Below, in pieces: positions 24,613-33,141 of a stretch of 64,000 bases of DNA (position 1 is its first letter; each line of letters opens with the position of its first letter). The stretch comes from Alcaligenes faecalis (GTDB lineage Bacteria; Pseudomonadota; Gammaproteobacteria; Burkholderiales; Burkholderiaceae_B). The stretch lies in the NCBI RefSeq assembly GCF_009497775.1, contig NZ_CP031012.1, positions 4,095,912 to 4,159,911 on the forward strand, given 5' to 3'. The notes below the pieces were generated by a model. It was not told the DNA's origin, made no database searches, and saw only the letters and a list, made by a program, of their open reading frames with translations. The position numbers and the translations under genes were made by a program.

Positions 24613-25671
24613 TTAGCAGGTTGGCTGCGTAAAACCGGTGTCCGTCATGATGATTTTCTCTGGCCAACGCAAAGCAGCCAGGTGAAAAGCCGAGTCTTCA
24701 GGCGTCTGGTCCTTGCGACGATCGCGCCAACGAGCTCCAACGGAAAAGTCCACGCAAAACGTATTTTTCTTTGCACCGTGCCAGGAAAATGGATCTATAT
24801 CCTTGAATAATAAGGAGTATTTAGACATTTTCGCTGTTGGTTGAGGAAAAAGCTGACGCCAGTAGTGGCCAAAAACGACCGGAATATCGTCCTGGTAGCT
24901 GTTCCACCAGGGGGTACGGTCGGAAAAACGCCAACGGTTGCCAGCAAAAAACGGGCGATCCGCGGGACCTTCGGTTCCGGAAGTCAGCAAACGGATGGGG
25001 TTGAAGTCATTTTTGACCAAATCGTAGTCAATGTAGGCCTGCAATAAAGGCATCAGGGTCTTTGGATCTTCAATTTTTTCTTTCCATTCTTGTTTTGCAG
25101 CCAGATATTTATTCAGAATTCCTTTTGTTTCTGCATAAGTATCAGCTTTACGCTCACATTCAAAGAAAAAATCAAGAAAATCTTCGCTTTTTACCGATCT
25201 AATTGCATCAATAGCTGGATTATTCCAGGCGGCATGCACAATTCTGAGGTCATTTCTTTCCAATGCAATGGGTAGTGAGCTTAAAAACTTTCGGATTTCG
25301 TCTTTATTTTGAGGTTTTGCACGCTTGAATGGCGAGTAATTCTTTAAATCTGACTGATATCGCTGATCAAAATACCATCCTGATCCATCTTTCGCATCGT
25401 CTATCAGTAGATTGATTTCATGATTACCTAATATTCCTTTTGCTTTATTATTATTTATCAAGGACTTAAGGTATTCAATTACAGCAGGGCTGTTTGGACC
25501 TCGATCACAATAATCTCCCACGAATATCAGGCTACGTTGCTCCGGATGAGATCCATCTTCCTGGTAACCCAAGTTTTGGATCAGTTGTTGCAAGGCTTGA
25601 AGCTCTCCATGTACATCACCGATGATGTCTAAAGAACCAGCAGGTAAAGGCTGTACAAGAAAGTTGGGCAT
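24613..25671 (-). CDS. Metallophosphoesterase (PPP/PrpE/ApaH-like)
   Basis: A 352-residue calcineurin-like phosphoesterase. The metal-binding motifs stand in order: GDVHG (D19, H21), GDYCDRGP (D53, D56), GNHE (82-85), a later His (IVHAAWN) and GHYWR near residue 267. These fit the bacterial PPP-like group, which removes phosphate from proteins or splits dinucleoside polyphosphates; the long insert between GNHE and the last histidine is unusual and the substrate is unknown. The coding DNA is clearly AT-richer than neighbouring genes, especially in its middle third, which suggests recent acquisition. It lies alone between two stretches rich in DnaA boxes. Confidence 0.82.
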   Translation of the reverse strand: MPNFLVQPLPAGSLDIIGDVHGELQALQQLIQNLGYQEDGSHPEQRSLIFVGDYCDRGPNSPAVIEYLKSLINNNKAKGILGNHEINLLIDDAKDGSGWYFDQRYQSDLKNYSPFKRAKPQNKDEIRKFLSSLPIALERNDLRIVHAAWNNPAIDAIRSVKSEDFLDFFFECERKADTYAETKGILNKYLAAKQEWKEKIEDPKTLMPLLQAYIDYDLVKNDFNPIRLLTSGTEGPADRPFFAGNRWRFSDRTPWWNSYQDDIPVVFGHYWRQLFPQPTAKMSKYSLLFKDIDPFSWHGAKKNTFCVDFSVGARWRDRRKDQTPEDSAFHLAALRWPEKIIMTDTGFTQPTC

Positions 25672-25733
25672 GGGTGAAGAGATCTTTATTTAACAATAAC
25701 TATATATATAACTGGTAATGGATAATGGGTGTC

Positions 25734-25742
25734 TGTGGATAA
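25734..25742 (-). other. DnaA box
   Basis: TGTGGATAA, perfect DnaA box about 60 bases upstream of the phosphoesterase start. Confidence 0.75.
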
Positions 25743-25914
25743 GTGGCATAGATAGAAATTTACCTTTAATTTCAGCATCTTATTGACCACTTTTACCTGT
25801 GCACCACCCCAATGGAGTCGGTGGACCGAAACTGGACAAAATTTGAGGTCTGGAAAGACAGGCAACTTATCCCCCTTTCATCCACAGCACGTCCACAACA
25901 GGCCTTCTTGGAGC

Positions 25915-25923
25915 TTATCCACA
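25915..25923 (+). other. DnaA box
   Basis: TTATCCACA, perfect DnaA box, with a one-mismatch copy TCATCCACA at 25878. Confidence 0.75.
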
Positions 25924-26191
25924 GGGTCCCAGAGCCAGTAGCTGCCTTAAATATAGCTTTTTTGCCCAGTCCCTGACCGATTTTCTGGCCGGATCTGGCC
26001 CGCCTGGAGCGTCTGGATGAGCGGATGTCGGTGTTTGCACCAACACCATGTTGGAGTGCGAATTAAGTCCTTATAATATCCACAAACTATTCACTTTCTT
26101 ATTAACTGCTGATTTCACCGGATTTTATATTTCCATTTTTGGTTTAATCTATTTTGTTAATAAAATTGTGGATTTCTTTGTTATCCAAATC

Positions 26192-26200
26192 TGTGGATAA
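26192..26200 (-). other. DnaA box
   Basis: TGTGGATAA, perfect DnaA box next to the near-match TTATCCAAA (26181); the AT-rich tract continues directly after it. Confidence 0.78.
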
Positions 26201-26580
26201 GTTGGGTTATCACGATTGTTATTTTTTTTCTGTCCCAAACAAAACCCTGTTTTTGTAATTCAATAACGTGATTTTGTTTTTTGCTTTCAGTTTTTATCTC
26301 TGTCTTTAAAAAAAATAAAAATTAGCAATTCGAATTATTGTTTTTAATTGCTGTTTGGATTGCTTTCTTTTTATCCATCTTTCTTCTATTTTGACTGGTC
26401 TCTTTTTTTATTAATTTATTTCCTCAGAAAAAATAGAAATTAATCAATTATTTGAGTCTTTTTATCTCTATTCTCCAGTCGCTTTCTTTGATTATTTTTT
26501 GATCTCTTTCTGGGTTTTGTAGATAAAGTTTGCTTATTTTTAATAAAAAAATGACTTGAAGCAGAGTAGTAAGCATTGAT
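26201..26580. other. AT-rich tract (possible DNA unwinding element)
   Basis: Roughly 380 bases made mostly of T and A runs, far below the GC content of the window. It has no long open frame. It starts right after a DnaA box and ends before the CGACC array, which is the position expected for an unwinding element. Confidence 0.5.
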
Positions 26581-26610
26581 TGATCGGGTTTAGTGGTGGA
26601 ACCTATCTGC

Positions 26611-26675
26611 CGACCCGACCCGACCCGACCCGACCCGACCCGACCCGACCCGACCCGACCCGACCCGACCCGACC
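26611..26675. repeat. Tandem pentamer repeat, CGACC x 13
   Basis: Thirteen perfect copies of CGACC in a row, 65 bases, sharply bounded by AT-rich DNA on the left and GCGGCGG on the right. Both strands are highly asymmetric (C-rich against G-rich). Open frames across it only encode a repeated Arg-Pro-Asp-Pro-Thr type peptide and are not credible genes. Such arrays change length by slippage. Confidence 0.95.
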
Positions 26676-27189
26676 GCGGCGGCTCGGCTGTCTCATGAAG
26701 GTCTGGGTATTTGTTCAGTATTGGATATAAACCCAGTCCTACGTATCCGTTTCCTGGCACTCCCTCCCTTGCCCAAGCACTAGCACGCTTTATTGATCGT
26801 TCTCTGTCCGGATGCCAAACGTGGCTTTTTGGCGATAGTGGGGAATTCGTTTTGTCAGCTATCTACTTTGATAGGACAATCTGCTCAGCGTGGAACTTTC
26901 GGGGCATTTGGGTCGACAAAGCCTTGGGTTTGAATCGCAAATCGCTGTCAAAGTGAGGCGAAACAGGCGCTTGCCTGAGTACAGGGACAGCGTATTTCTG
27001 TCTGGGCTCGTGGAATCACCCACTTATCTTTAAGGGGTATGTTTTTTCCTTGTGAGCAGCAGGGGTATTCTCCTGCTAGCCCGTGGCCTGTATCGCTATA
27101 AGAAATAGCGCGAAATCTCCCCTCATGTAACAATTGCCGCTAAGGCTGTTTAATCCTTAAGTATCGTCTCGCTACTCTCCCCGTACTTC

Positions 27190-28557
27190 ATGTCTCAACC
27201 GAATATCGAAGAAGCCGCTCAGGACTGGCACGGCTTGCTCCAGAAAGTGCCCCTGGCGGTCCGTGCTCATGTGCTGACTATCACTCAAGATAACCAGGAC
27301 GAGCTTGCGACCCATTTTTATACGCATATGCTCAAGCACCCTGCCGCACAGGTGTATCTGTCGCACGATCAGGTACACAAGCGTTTGCATCGCTCCTTGC
27401 GCAGTTGGTTGGTACAGCTGTTTTCGGTGGATGAACACAGTGATATGCAGGATCAGGTCAAGCTGCAAAATCAGGTTGGCGAGGTCCATGCACGGGTTGG
27501 GGTGCCTGTTCATCTGGTGTTGCGCGGAGCACGCCTGCTCAAGGGCCGTTATGCCCGCTTTTTATTTGAATCTTCGACTATTAGCTCCGAGCAGGCCTGG
27601 GAGTGCTATCGCTATGTTCAGAACTTCATTGATCTGGCGATGGAGCTGATGAGCCATGCTTATGCCAATTCGCGTGAGCGTAAATCCCGTGCCGAAGAGT
27701 CTTATCGCCTGTTTGCCATTGTGCAGAACGTGGCGGCCGAGCGTGGCCGACAGCGAGCCGCGCTGCTGGATTGGGAAAACCTCTTCATGTTTGCGATGGC
27801 GGTCAACAATGGCGTGACGCCTGCCCCGCGGATTGGAGATTCGGACTTCGGTATCTGGTTCAAGCACAAGGGCGCGCATGCCTTCCAGGGCACGGTAGAG
27901 AGCCGTGAGATCCTGGATCTGATGAACATGATTGATACCGAGCTGATGCCCGCTTTCGAGCAAGGAGACGCGAAAGGACAGGTTCTGCGCCTGCATGAGC
28001 TGCGTGATCGAACCCGAGCCATTGGTTTGCACCTGGATCGCTTGTTTGAGCAGCAAAACGAGCTGGAGTCTGGCCGGGACGTGCTGACCCGCCTGTTAAG
28101 CCGTAAATACCTGCCTGTCGTGCTTAGCCGTGAAGTGGGCTATGCCCAGCAGCGGGGATCGCGTTTTGCGCTGCTGGCTGTGGATATAGACTTCTTCAAG
28201 CGCGTCAATGACACCTATGGTCATGATGCGGGTGATCGTATCCTGCGTCAGTTTGCCGAGCTGCTTAGCAATAGCGCTCGTGCCGGTGATTATGTGTTCC
28301 GTCTTGGGGGCGAAGAGTTCCTTCTGGTTCTGGTCGATGTGGATGCGGATGGCGCAATGCGTGCCGCCCGTAATCTGCGTCTGCGTATTCATGCGGAAAC
28401 CTTCCGGGTTGTGGATGGGGAAAGCATGAATATCACCGCCAGTATTGGTGTGGCCTTGTACGATGGCCACCCAGATTACGAGCGCACGCTGCGCCGGGTT
28501 GACCGCGCCTTGTATCAAGCCAAAGAAGAAGGCCGCGACCGGGTCGTATACGTCTGA
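27190..28557 (+). CDS. Globin-coupled diguanylate cyclase (BpeGReg/DosC-like)
   Basis: A 455-residue oxygen sensor that makes cyclic di-GMP. The first 160 or so residues are a sensor globin: the proximal heme ligand is His100 (GEVHARVGVPVHL) and the distal Tyr44 that contacts bound oxygen is kept. A helical middle domain follows, then a GGDEF domain with active-site GGEEF at residues 373-377. An RxxD product-inhibition site (R364, D367) sits five residues before it. The architecture matches BpeGReg of Bordetella and DosC of E. coli, which are active with oxygen bound. It appears to be a single gene, with a weak ribosome-binding site. Confidence 0.94.
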   Translation: MSQPNIEEAAQDWHGLLQKVPLAVRAHVLTITQDNQDELATHFYTHMLKHPAAQVYLSHDQVHKRLHRSLRSWLVQLFSVDEHSDMQDQVKLQNQVGEVHARVGVPVHLVLRGARLLKGRYARFLFESSTISSEQAWECYRYVQNFIDLAMELMSHAYANSRERKSRAEESYRLFAIVQNVAAERGRQRAALLDWENLFMFAMAVNNGVTPAPRIGDSDFGIWFKHKGAHAFQGTVESREILDLMNMIDTELMPAFEQGDAKGQVLRLHELRDRTRAIGLHLDRLFEQQNELESGRDVLTRLLSRKYLPVVLSREVGYAQQRGSRFALLAVDIDFFKRVNDTYGHDAGDRILRQFAELLSNSARAGDYVFRLGGEEFLLVLVDVDADGAMRAARNLRLRIHAETFRVVDGESMNITASIGVALYDGHPDYERTLRRVDRALYQAKEEGRDRVVYV

Positions 28558-28777
28558 CAGGACAGGCTTGTCCGCCCTTTTATGTCGTATGGCGGCAACC
28601 TGTGCTACAAGTGCGTATTGTTTTATTCCTGCCAGTGTTTGACGCCTGATTCCTGACTGTTGCGTGGCCCTTGATGTGGTGGCCCCGGTCGGATGTGGCG
28701 CGATAAACACAATTACATTGAATGGCATAAACGCTTTGGCCCTAGGCTGAAGCAGGATTTGTTTGCGAGCTGATTTT

Positions 28778-29626
28778 ATGCATCCCCGTTTGGCTGTTCT
28801 TCCCCAGTACCTGCTCCCTAAACAGGCTCTGACCCAGTTTCTAGGCGGCTTGGCCTCCAAGCCCATGGGTGGGCGTACGACCTGGGCTATCAAGCGCTTT
28901 ATCGACCGCTACCAGGTCAATATGAGCGAGGCAGAAAACGCCGATCCAGCCAGCTACGCCACCTTTAACGAGTTTTTTGGCCGTGCCTTGCGTCCCGGTG
29001 CCCGCCCTATCGCGGACACCGCCTTGGTCAGCCCGGTTGATGGTGCCATTAGCCAGCTGGGGCCTATCCAGGGTGCCGAGGTATTCCAGGCGAAGGGCCA
29101 TAGCTACTCGACAACGGCCTTGGTGGGGGGCGATGCCCAGGAGGCTGCCCGCTATCAGGATGGCTTGTTTGCGACCCTGTACTTGAGCCCTAGCGACTAT
29201 CACCGGGTGCACATGCCTTGTGCGGGTGTGCTCAAGCGCATGGTTCATGTGCCGGGCGATTTATTTTCGGTCAATCCGACGACGGCGCGCGGTGTCCCCG
29301 GCCTGTTTGCCCGTAACGAACGTGTGGTCTGCTTTTTTGACTCCGAGCAAGGCCCGTTTGTATTGGTGCTGGTGGGGGCGACCGTGGTGGGCAGTATGGT
29401 CACGGTTTGGCACGGTGTGGTTAATGCCTCGCGTGATGGCAAGATCCATGAGTGGAACTACGAAGGTCAAAATATCGCTCTGGAAAAGGGCCAGGAAATG
29501 GGCCGATTCCTGCTGGGTTCCACGGTGGTGATGCTGTTTCCCAAAGAAAGCGCATATCGCTTTGACCCGAGCTGGCAGCCGCAAGGAGTGATCCGCCAGG
29601 GCCAGGTGATGGGCTATCAGGGCTAA
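28778..29626 (+). CDS. psd: Phosphatidylserine decarboxylase proenzyme
   Basis: Psd makes phosphatidylethanolamine from phosphatidylserine at the inner membrane. The 282-residue proenzyme cuts itself at LGST (residues 246-249), turning Ser248 into the pyruvoyl group; the motif is intact. Other conserved parts are FNEFFGRALRPGARP, SPVDGAIS and YLSPSDYHRVHMP. I chose the ATG giving MHPRLAVLPQYLL; a TTG five codons earlier is less likely. A strong terminator follows, so it is transcribed alone or from a promoter in the 220-base gap upstream. Confidence 0.97.
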   Translation: MHPRLAVLPQYLLPKQALTQFLGGLASKPMGGRTTWAIKRFIDRYQVNMSEAENADPASYATFNEFFGRALRPGARPIADTALVSPVDGAISQLGPIQGAEVFQAKGHSYSTTALVGGDAQEAARYQDGLFATLYLSPSDYHRVHMPCAGVLKRMVHVPGDLFSVNPTTARGVPGLFARNERVVCFFDSEQGPFVLVLVGATVVGSMVTVWHGVVNASRDGKIHEWNYEGQNIALEKGQEMGRFLLGSTVVMLFPKESAYRFDPSWQPQGVIRQGQVMGYQG

Positions 29627-29647
29627 ACCCTGTTTTCTAATGAATAA

Positions 29648-29681
29648 AACCTGTGTTCAAGTGGACACAGGTTTTTTTTTA
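29648..29681 (+). terminator. Terminator after psd
   Basis: AACCTGTGTTC pairs with GGACACAGGTT (one G-U) around a short loop and is followed by ten T. Confidence 0.92.
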
Positions 29682-29816
29682 TCGTCGGGCCGCCTCAAGG
29701 CTCGGCGCCCCTGGCAAAAACTTCCCCTGGGGGGCAGCAAGCCGAAGGCGTAGCGTGGTTTTTTGACTGTTCAGCGGTTAAAAACAATCTGTATTCAAGA
29801 TGTCTGTGGAGTAAGT

Positions 29817-30818
29817 ATGAAAAGGTGGGGGGCGATGGTGGTCAAGATTTTGGTCCTGTTAGTGGTCTTGGCGGTCGCGGCCTGGGGGACGCTGGCACTG
29901 CAGTTTCAGCTGGCGGCAGGCCTTGGACGCTGGCTGGCACTGGCCGGCTGGATAGCGGTGGCTGTATTGAGCCTGTATGCCTTGAGCAAGGGCAAGAATT
30001 GGCTCCTGGTACCCCAGGCGCTGGGCTTTCTGGTGCTGGTAGGCTGGTGGAGCAGTATTGCGCCCAGCAACGACCGGGAATGGGCGCCTGATGTGGCCAG
30101 AATGAGCTACGGCGAAGTAAATGGCTCTGTTGTGACCCTGCACAATGTGCGTGACTTTAACTGGCGCAGTGAAACCGATTTTGATGAGCATTGGATAAGC
30201 CAGAGCTACGATCTGCAAACGCTTAAATCAGTGGATATGTTCCTCTCCTACTGGATGGGCCCGGTGATCGCTCATACCCTGGTGTCTTTCGGCTTTGAGG
30301 ATGGCCGCCATGTGGTGTTCTCGGTAGAGATTCGCAAGGAAAAGCATGAGGCCTTTTCTGCGATAGGCGGTTTTTTCAAAGAGTTTGAGCTGAGCCTGAT
30401 TGCGGCAACAGAGCAGGACATTGTGCGTACCCGCAGCAATGCGCGCGGCGAAGACGTGTATATGTACAGCGTGGAGCTAGCCAAACCCGCCATGCAAGCC
30501 TTGTTCCTGTCGTATGTGGAGCAAGGCCAGCAATTGCAGACCACTCCCCGTTTCTACAACACCTTGACGGCGAACTGCACGACTATTGTTTACGACATGG
30601 TCTCCAGAATTGTGGACGGGATACCGTGGGACTGGCGTGTGCTGGCTTCGGGCTACTTGGCCGAGTATGTGTATGGCCTGAATGCTTTGGCGCCAGGTCA
30701 TAGCTTCCAGGAACTGAAGCAACTGGGCTATATCAACCCGAGGGCTTTGTCGCAGCAGGATGGGCAGGATTTTTCGGCCCTGATTCGGCAGAATTTGCCT
30801 CTCGTAAAGCCTTTTTAA
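29817..30818 (+). CDS. DUF4105 family membrane-anchored protein
   Basis: A 333-residue protein with two or three hydrophobic segments in the first 85 residues, then a domain exposed to the periplasm that fits DUF4105 (Lnb N-terminal periplasmic domain-like): DFNWRSETDFDEHW, HTLVSFGFEDGRHVVFSVEIRKEK and the Cys-containing NTLTANCTTIVYDM. The conserved His and Cys suggest a papain-like hydrolase, but the activity is not proven. I chose MKRWGAMVVK because GGAG precedes it. It lies between the psd terminator and a shared terminator, so it is a single-gene unit. Confidence 0.75.
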   Translation: MKRWGAMVVKILVLLVVLAVAAWGTLALQFQLAAGLGRWLALAGWIAVAVLSLYALSKGKNWLLVPQALGFLVLVGWWSSIAPSNDREWAPDVARMSYGEVNGSVVTLHNVRDFNWRSETDFDEHWISQSYDLQTLKSVDMFLSYWMGPVIAHTLVSFGFEDGRHVVFSVEIRKEKHEAFSAIGGFFKEFELSLIAATEQDIVRTRSNARGEDVYMYSVELAKPAMQALFLSYVEQGQQLQTTPRFYNTLTANCTTIVYDMVSRIVDGIPWDWRVLASGYLAEYVYGLNALAPGHSFQELKQLGYINPRALSQQDGQDFSALIRQNLPLVKPF

Positions 30819-30836
30819 GGCTGTTTTAGGCGCTTT

Positions 30837-30852
30837 TGTTCCACGTGAAACA
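30837..30852. other. parS: parS site downstream of the DUF4105 gene
   Basis: TGTTCCACGTGAAACA, identical to the copy at 21431 but 9.4 kb away on the other side of the origin-like zone. It lies in non-coding DNA just after a stop codon. Confidence 0.88.
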
Positions 30853-30910
30853 TATGTTTTACTTTATATGCTCTGAAAGTTAGAGCGAATAAGGAATAAA
30901 GAAAATAAAC

Positions 30911-30952
30911 AAAAAACCCATCATATGAAAATCATGTGATGGGGTTTTTTTA
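30911..30952. terminator. Bidirectional terminator
   Basis: CCCATCATATGA pairs with TCATGTGATGGG (one G-U) around an AAA loop, with A run before and T run after. It sits between two convergent genes and would serve both. Confidence 0.88.
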
Positions 30953-31036
30953 ATCCTTGTCTCCTGGCTTTGAGATTGCAGGCGCTATAGGGAATCGTTG
31001 TTTTTGTTAAATACGCTAAGGCTGGTCAAGGACAGC

Positions 31037-31954
31037 TTAAGGCGTGGCTCGCCACTGCACCAACTGCTCCAGCGTCATGGTGTTGCCACCACACACCACA
31101 ACCAGAATATTCTTGTAGGGTGCCAGGGCCTCATGGTCCAGGTATAAAGTCGACAAAGCCGCGCCACATGCGGGTTCCACCAGAACACGATGGTCAGTCA
31201 GAAAGCGTAAACATGCACTGACAGCCTGGGCATCGCTGACCTGAACGCAGGTGGTGGGATGGGATTGGCTGACGGCATAAGCCTGGTCACAGACGCGTGG
31301 TGCTGCCAAGGAGGTGGCTACCCCGCTGACTTCGCTAAGCGTGATGTGCTGGCGCTGCCGTACCGATTCGCCCAGGCTGGCGGTGCCTTGGGTCTCTACG
31401 GCAATAATCGTGGTCTTGTCCCAGCCCTGCTCCCGCAGGCCCTGGGCCACTCCGCTTAGCAAACCACCACCACCTACTGCCAGCAGGACGGCATCCGGCT
31501 GTACGCCCATTTGAGCCACTTCTGCGATCAGGCTGGCATGACCCTCCCAAAGCAAAGGATCATCAAAGGGATGAATCAGCGCATCGTCTTCTTGCACCAG
31601 GGTCAGCGCATATTCATGGGCTTCCTGCCAGTTCTTGCCGACTACGTGTAGCTCGGCTTTTTCCCGTTGAATCAAGCGTCTGGCGTGCTCGCTAGTGGTT
31701 TCGGGGACGACAACAAGGGTGGGCATGGTCAGGCGGCGTCCGGCATAGGCAACCGCAATTCCGGCATTGCCACCCGAAGAAATGATGAAGCGCTTCTTTC
31801 CTTGCTGGGCATGGTGCTGGCACAAGTGACCAATGCCGCGAATTTTGAATGATCCGCTAGGCTGCAGCGCATCCATTTTCAACCAGATTTGTTTGCCAAG
31901 CTGATCGCTCAAGGCGTGAGAATAAATGAGTGGCGTCTCAAGGTGAAGAATCAT
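31037..31954 (-). CDS. Serine/threonine dehydratase-like PLP enzyme
   Basis: A 305-residue fold-type II PLP enzyme, the group that removes water and ammonia from serine or threonine. The PLP lysine is Lys37 (GSFKIRG), the phosphate loop is GGNAG (61-65) and a glycine-rich loop GGGGLLSG follows near 170. The short length without a regulatory C-terminal domain fits single-domain serine dehydratases; racemase or cysteate-type activity cannot be excluded. It is convergent with the DUF4105 gene and has no partner on its strand. Confidence 0.82.
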   Translation of the reverse strand: MILHLETPLIYSHALSDQLGKQIWLKMDALQPSGSFKIRGIGHLCQHHAQQGKKRFIISSGGNAGIAVAYAGRRLTMPTLVVVPETTSEHARRLIQREKAELHVVGKNWQEAHEYALTLVQEDDALIHPFDDPLLWEGHASLIAEVAQMGVQPDAVLLAVGGGGLLSGVAQGLREQGWDKTTIIAVETQGTASLGESVRQRQHITLSEVSGVATSLAAPRVCDQAYAVSQSHPTTCVQVSDAQAVSACLRFLTDHRVLVEPACGAALSTLYLDHEALAPYKNILVVVCGGNTMTLEQLVQWRATP

Positions 31955-32516
31955 TTCTTATCGTTCCAGATTTTATAGTGATCTGAGGGGGCGCGCTGGG
32001 CGCTCCGAGCCCTGTTTGCCACATTTTATCGGTCTGAAACACCTGTGGCTAAAGATCTTGGACAGTGTTTTGTGACTGCCAGGACAAGCGGGCGGAAAAC
32101 TGTTTGGAATGGATGCTTATATCATTGGGCCTGCATTTTGTAACTGTCCTTGTTCTCTGCGCTAAGTCCCGTAATTAGCGTTTAATGTGAGGCAACTTAC
32201 TATCTATCTGCTTGTCTGCACCTTCTTACAATTTCGCGTCACCAGGATTGTAGTGTTCAAGCTAAATCAAGGACTTATCTGATAAAATTCCAGACAAATC
32301 GCCTGACTCAAGACCCCTTTCCCTACAGAATTCAGGCCCGGTCTTAAGCGTTTAATTTTAAGTGCATGATAAGCACCAAAACTCATTCCAATCACTCGGG
32401 CCATAAAGCAGTGTTGTTTTTTGCTTTGCCTGAACGGAATAAAAACAATAATAACCAGAACTTATTTCTAGAAAGGACGCTGCTGTAGCGGTTCTTAAAG
32501 GAATAAAGATTTTGTT
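31955..32516. other. Gap between dehydratase and MarR-like gene
   Basis: About 560 bases, presumably holding the promoters of the two divergent genes. No open frame here looks real and I could not pick a convincing promoter or operator. Confidence 0.45.
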
Positions 32517-32870
32517 ATGAAAACTGCCACCAGACCTGCTGATATTTATATGCGTTTTTTGCAGCTCGCCGATTCGCTGCATACCTTGCCTTGCTTGCCC
32601 TGCCTGGACCCTCTTGAAGAGCGTATCTTGGTGCTGGTAGCCAAGGCATCGAAAGACTGTTTGCGTTTGTCGGTACGCGATGTCATGGCCGTAGAACGGC
32701 TGGGATCGCCCGCGACCATTCATACCCGACTCAAATCCATGCGCGAAAAAGGCTGGATTGTCCTCAGTGATACGGAGGACACTCGCCGCAAACAAGTGGA
32801 TTTGAGCCAGGCAGCCCTGCTGCATTTTGATCGTCTTTCGGCCTGTCTTTTAGAAGCGGCAAATGCCTGA
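32517..32870 (+). CDS. Short MarR-like winged-helix regulator
   Basis: A 117-residue protein consisting of little more than one winged-helix domain. The recognition part is MAVERLGSPATIHTRLKSMREKGWIVLSDTEDTRRKQVDLS, a typical MarR-type helix plus wing. The compact size and the N-terminal YMRFLQLADSLHTLP helix recall BpsR of Bordetella, a regulator that controls nicotinate degradation; I cannot test that relation here. It stands alone, 16 kb from the pyridine operon. The ribosome-binding site is distant, so a start ten codons later is possible. Confidence 0.7.
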   Translation: MKTATRPADIYMRFLQLADSLHTLPCLPCLDPLEERILVLVAKASKDCLRLSVRDVMAVERLGSPATIHTRLKSMREKGWIVLSDTEDTRRKQVDLSQAALLHFDRLSACLLEAANA

Positions 32871-33141
32871 TTGAACAAATGGCACGGCCTTGTATCCGGT
32901 GCAATTGCAGCGCTTTCAAGAAATAAGCTTTTGACATCAAGCAAATAACCTGGATGCGCTCGGGTCCAACTAATGGAATGCAAACAGGCGTTTGCCAAAA
33001 GCGCTCGCGTGCCCGGCGCTTAAAAAACGGAAAGGATAGGCGGTATTAAAACAATGCCCCTATTCCACGGATTTACCTGCCTTCAAAGAGTCTATTTTTC
33101 TATACTGGGGACTCACCTTGAATTCCATGCCTGGAGGCAGA

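Larger units (their letters stand above)
25672..27189. other. Origin-like non-coding zone (candidate oriC)
   Basis: About 1.5 kb with no convincing gene. It holds three perfect DnaA boxes (25734, 25915, 26192), one-mismatch copies (25878, 26076, 26181), an AT-rich tract after the last boxes, and a CGACC pentamer array. Boxes beside an easily melted AT-rich tract are what a bacterial replication origin looks like. The far end (26.7-27.2 kb) has no feature I recognise. The origin call is inference. Confidence 0.55.

Noticed and set aside
26448..26783. Open frames across the CGACC array on both strands
   Set aside because: They consist mainly of the repeat read as Arg-Pro-Asp-Pro-Thr or Gly-Ser-Gly-Arg-Val and have no other support.
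26711..26956. Short open frame upstream of the diguanylate cyclase gene
   Set aside because: No ribosome-binding site and no similarity I can name; it may be a remnant, but nothing supports it.
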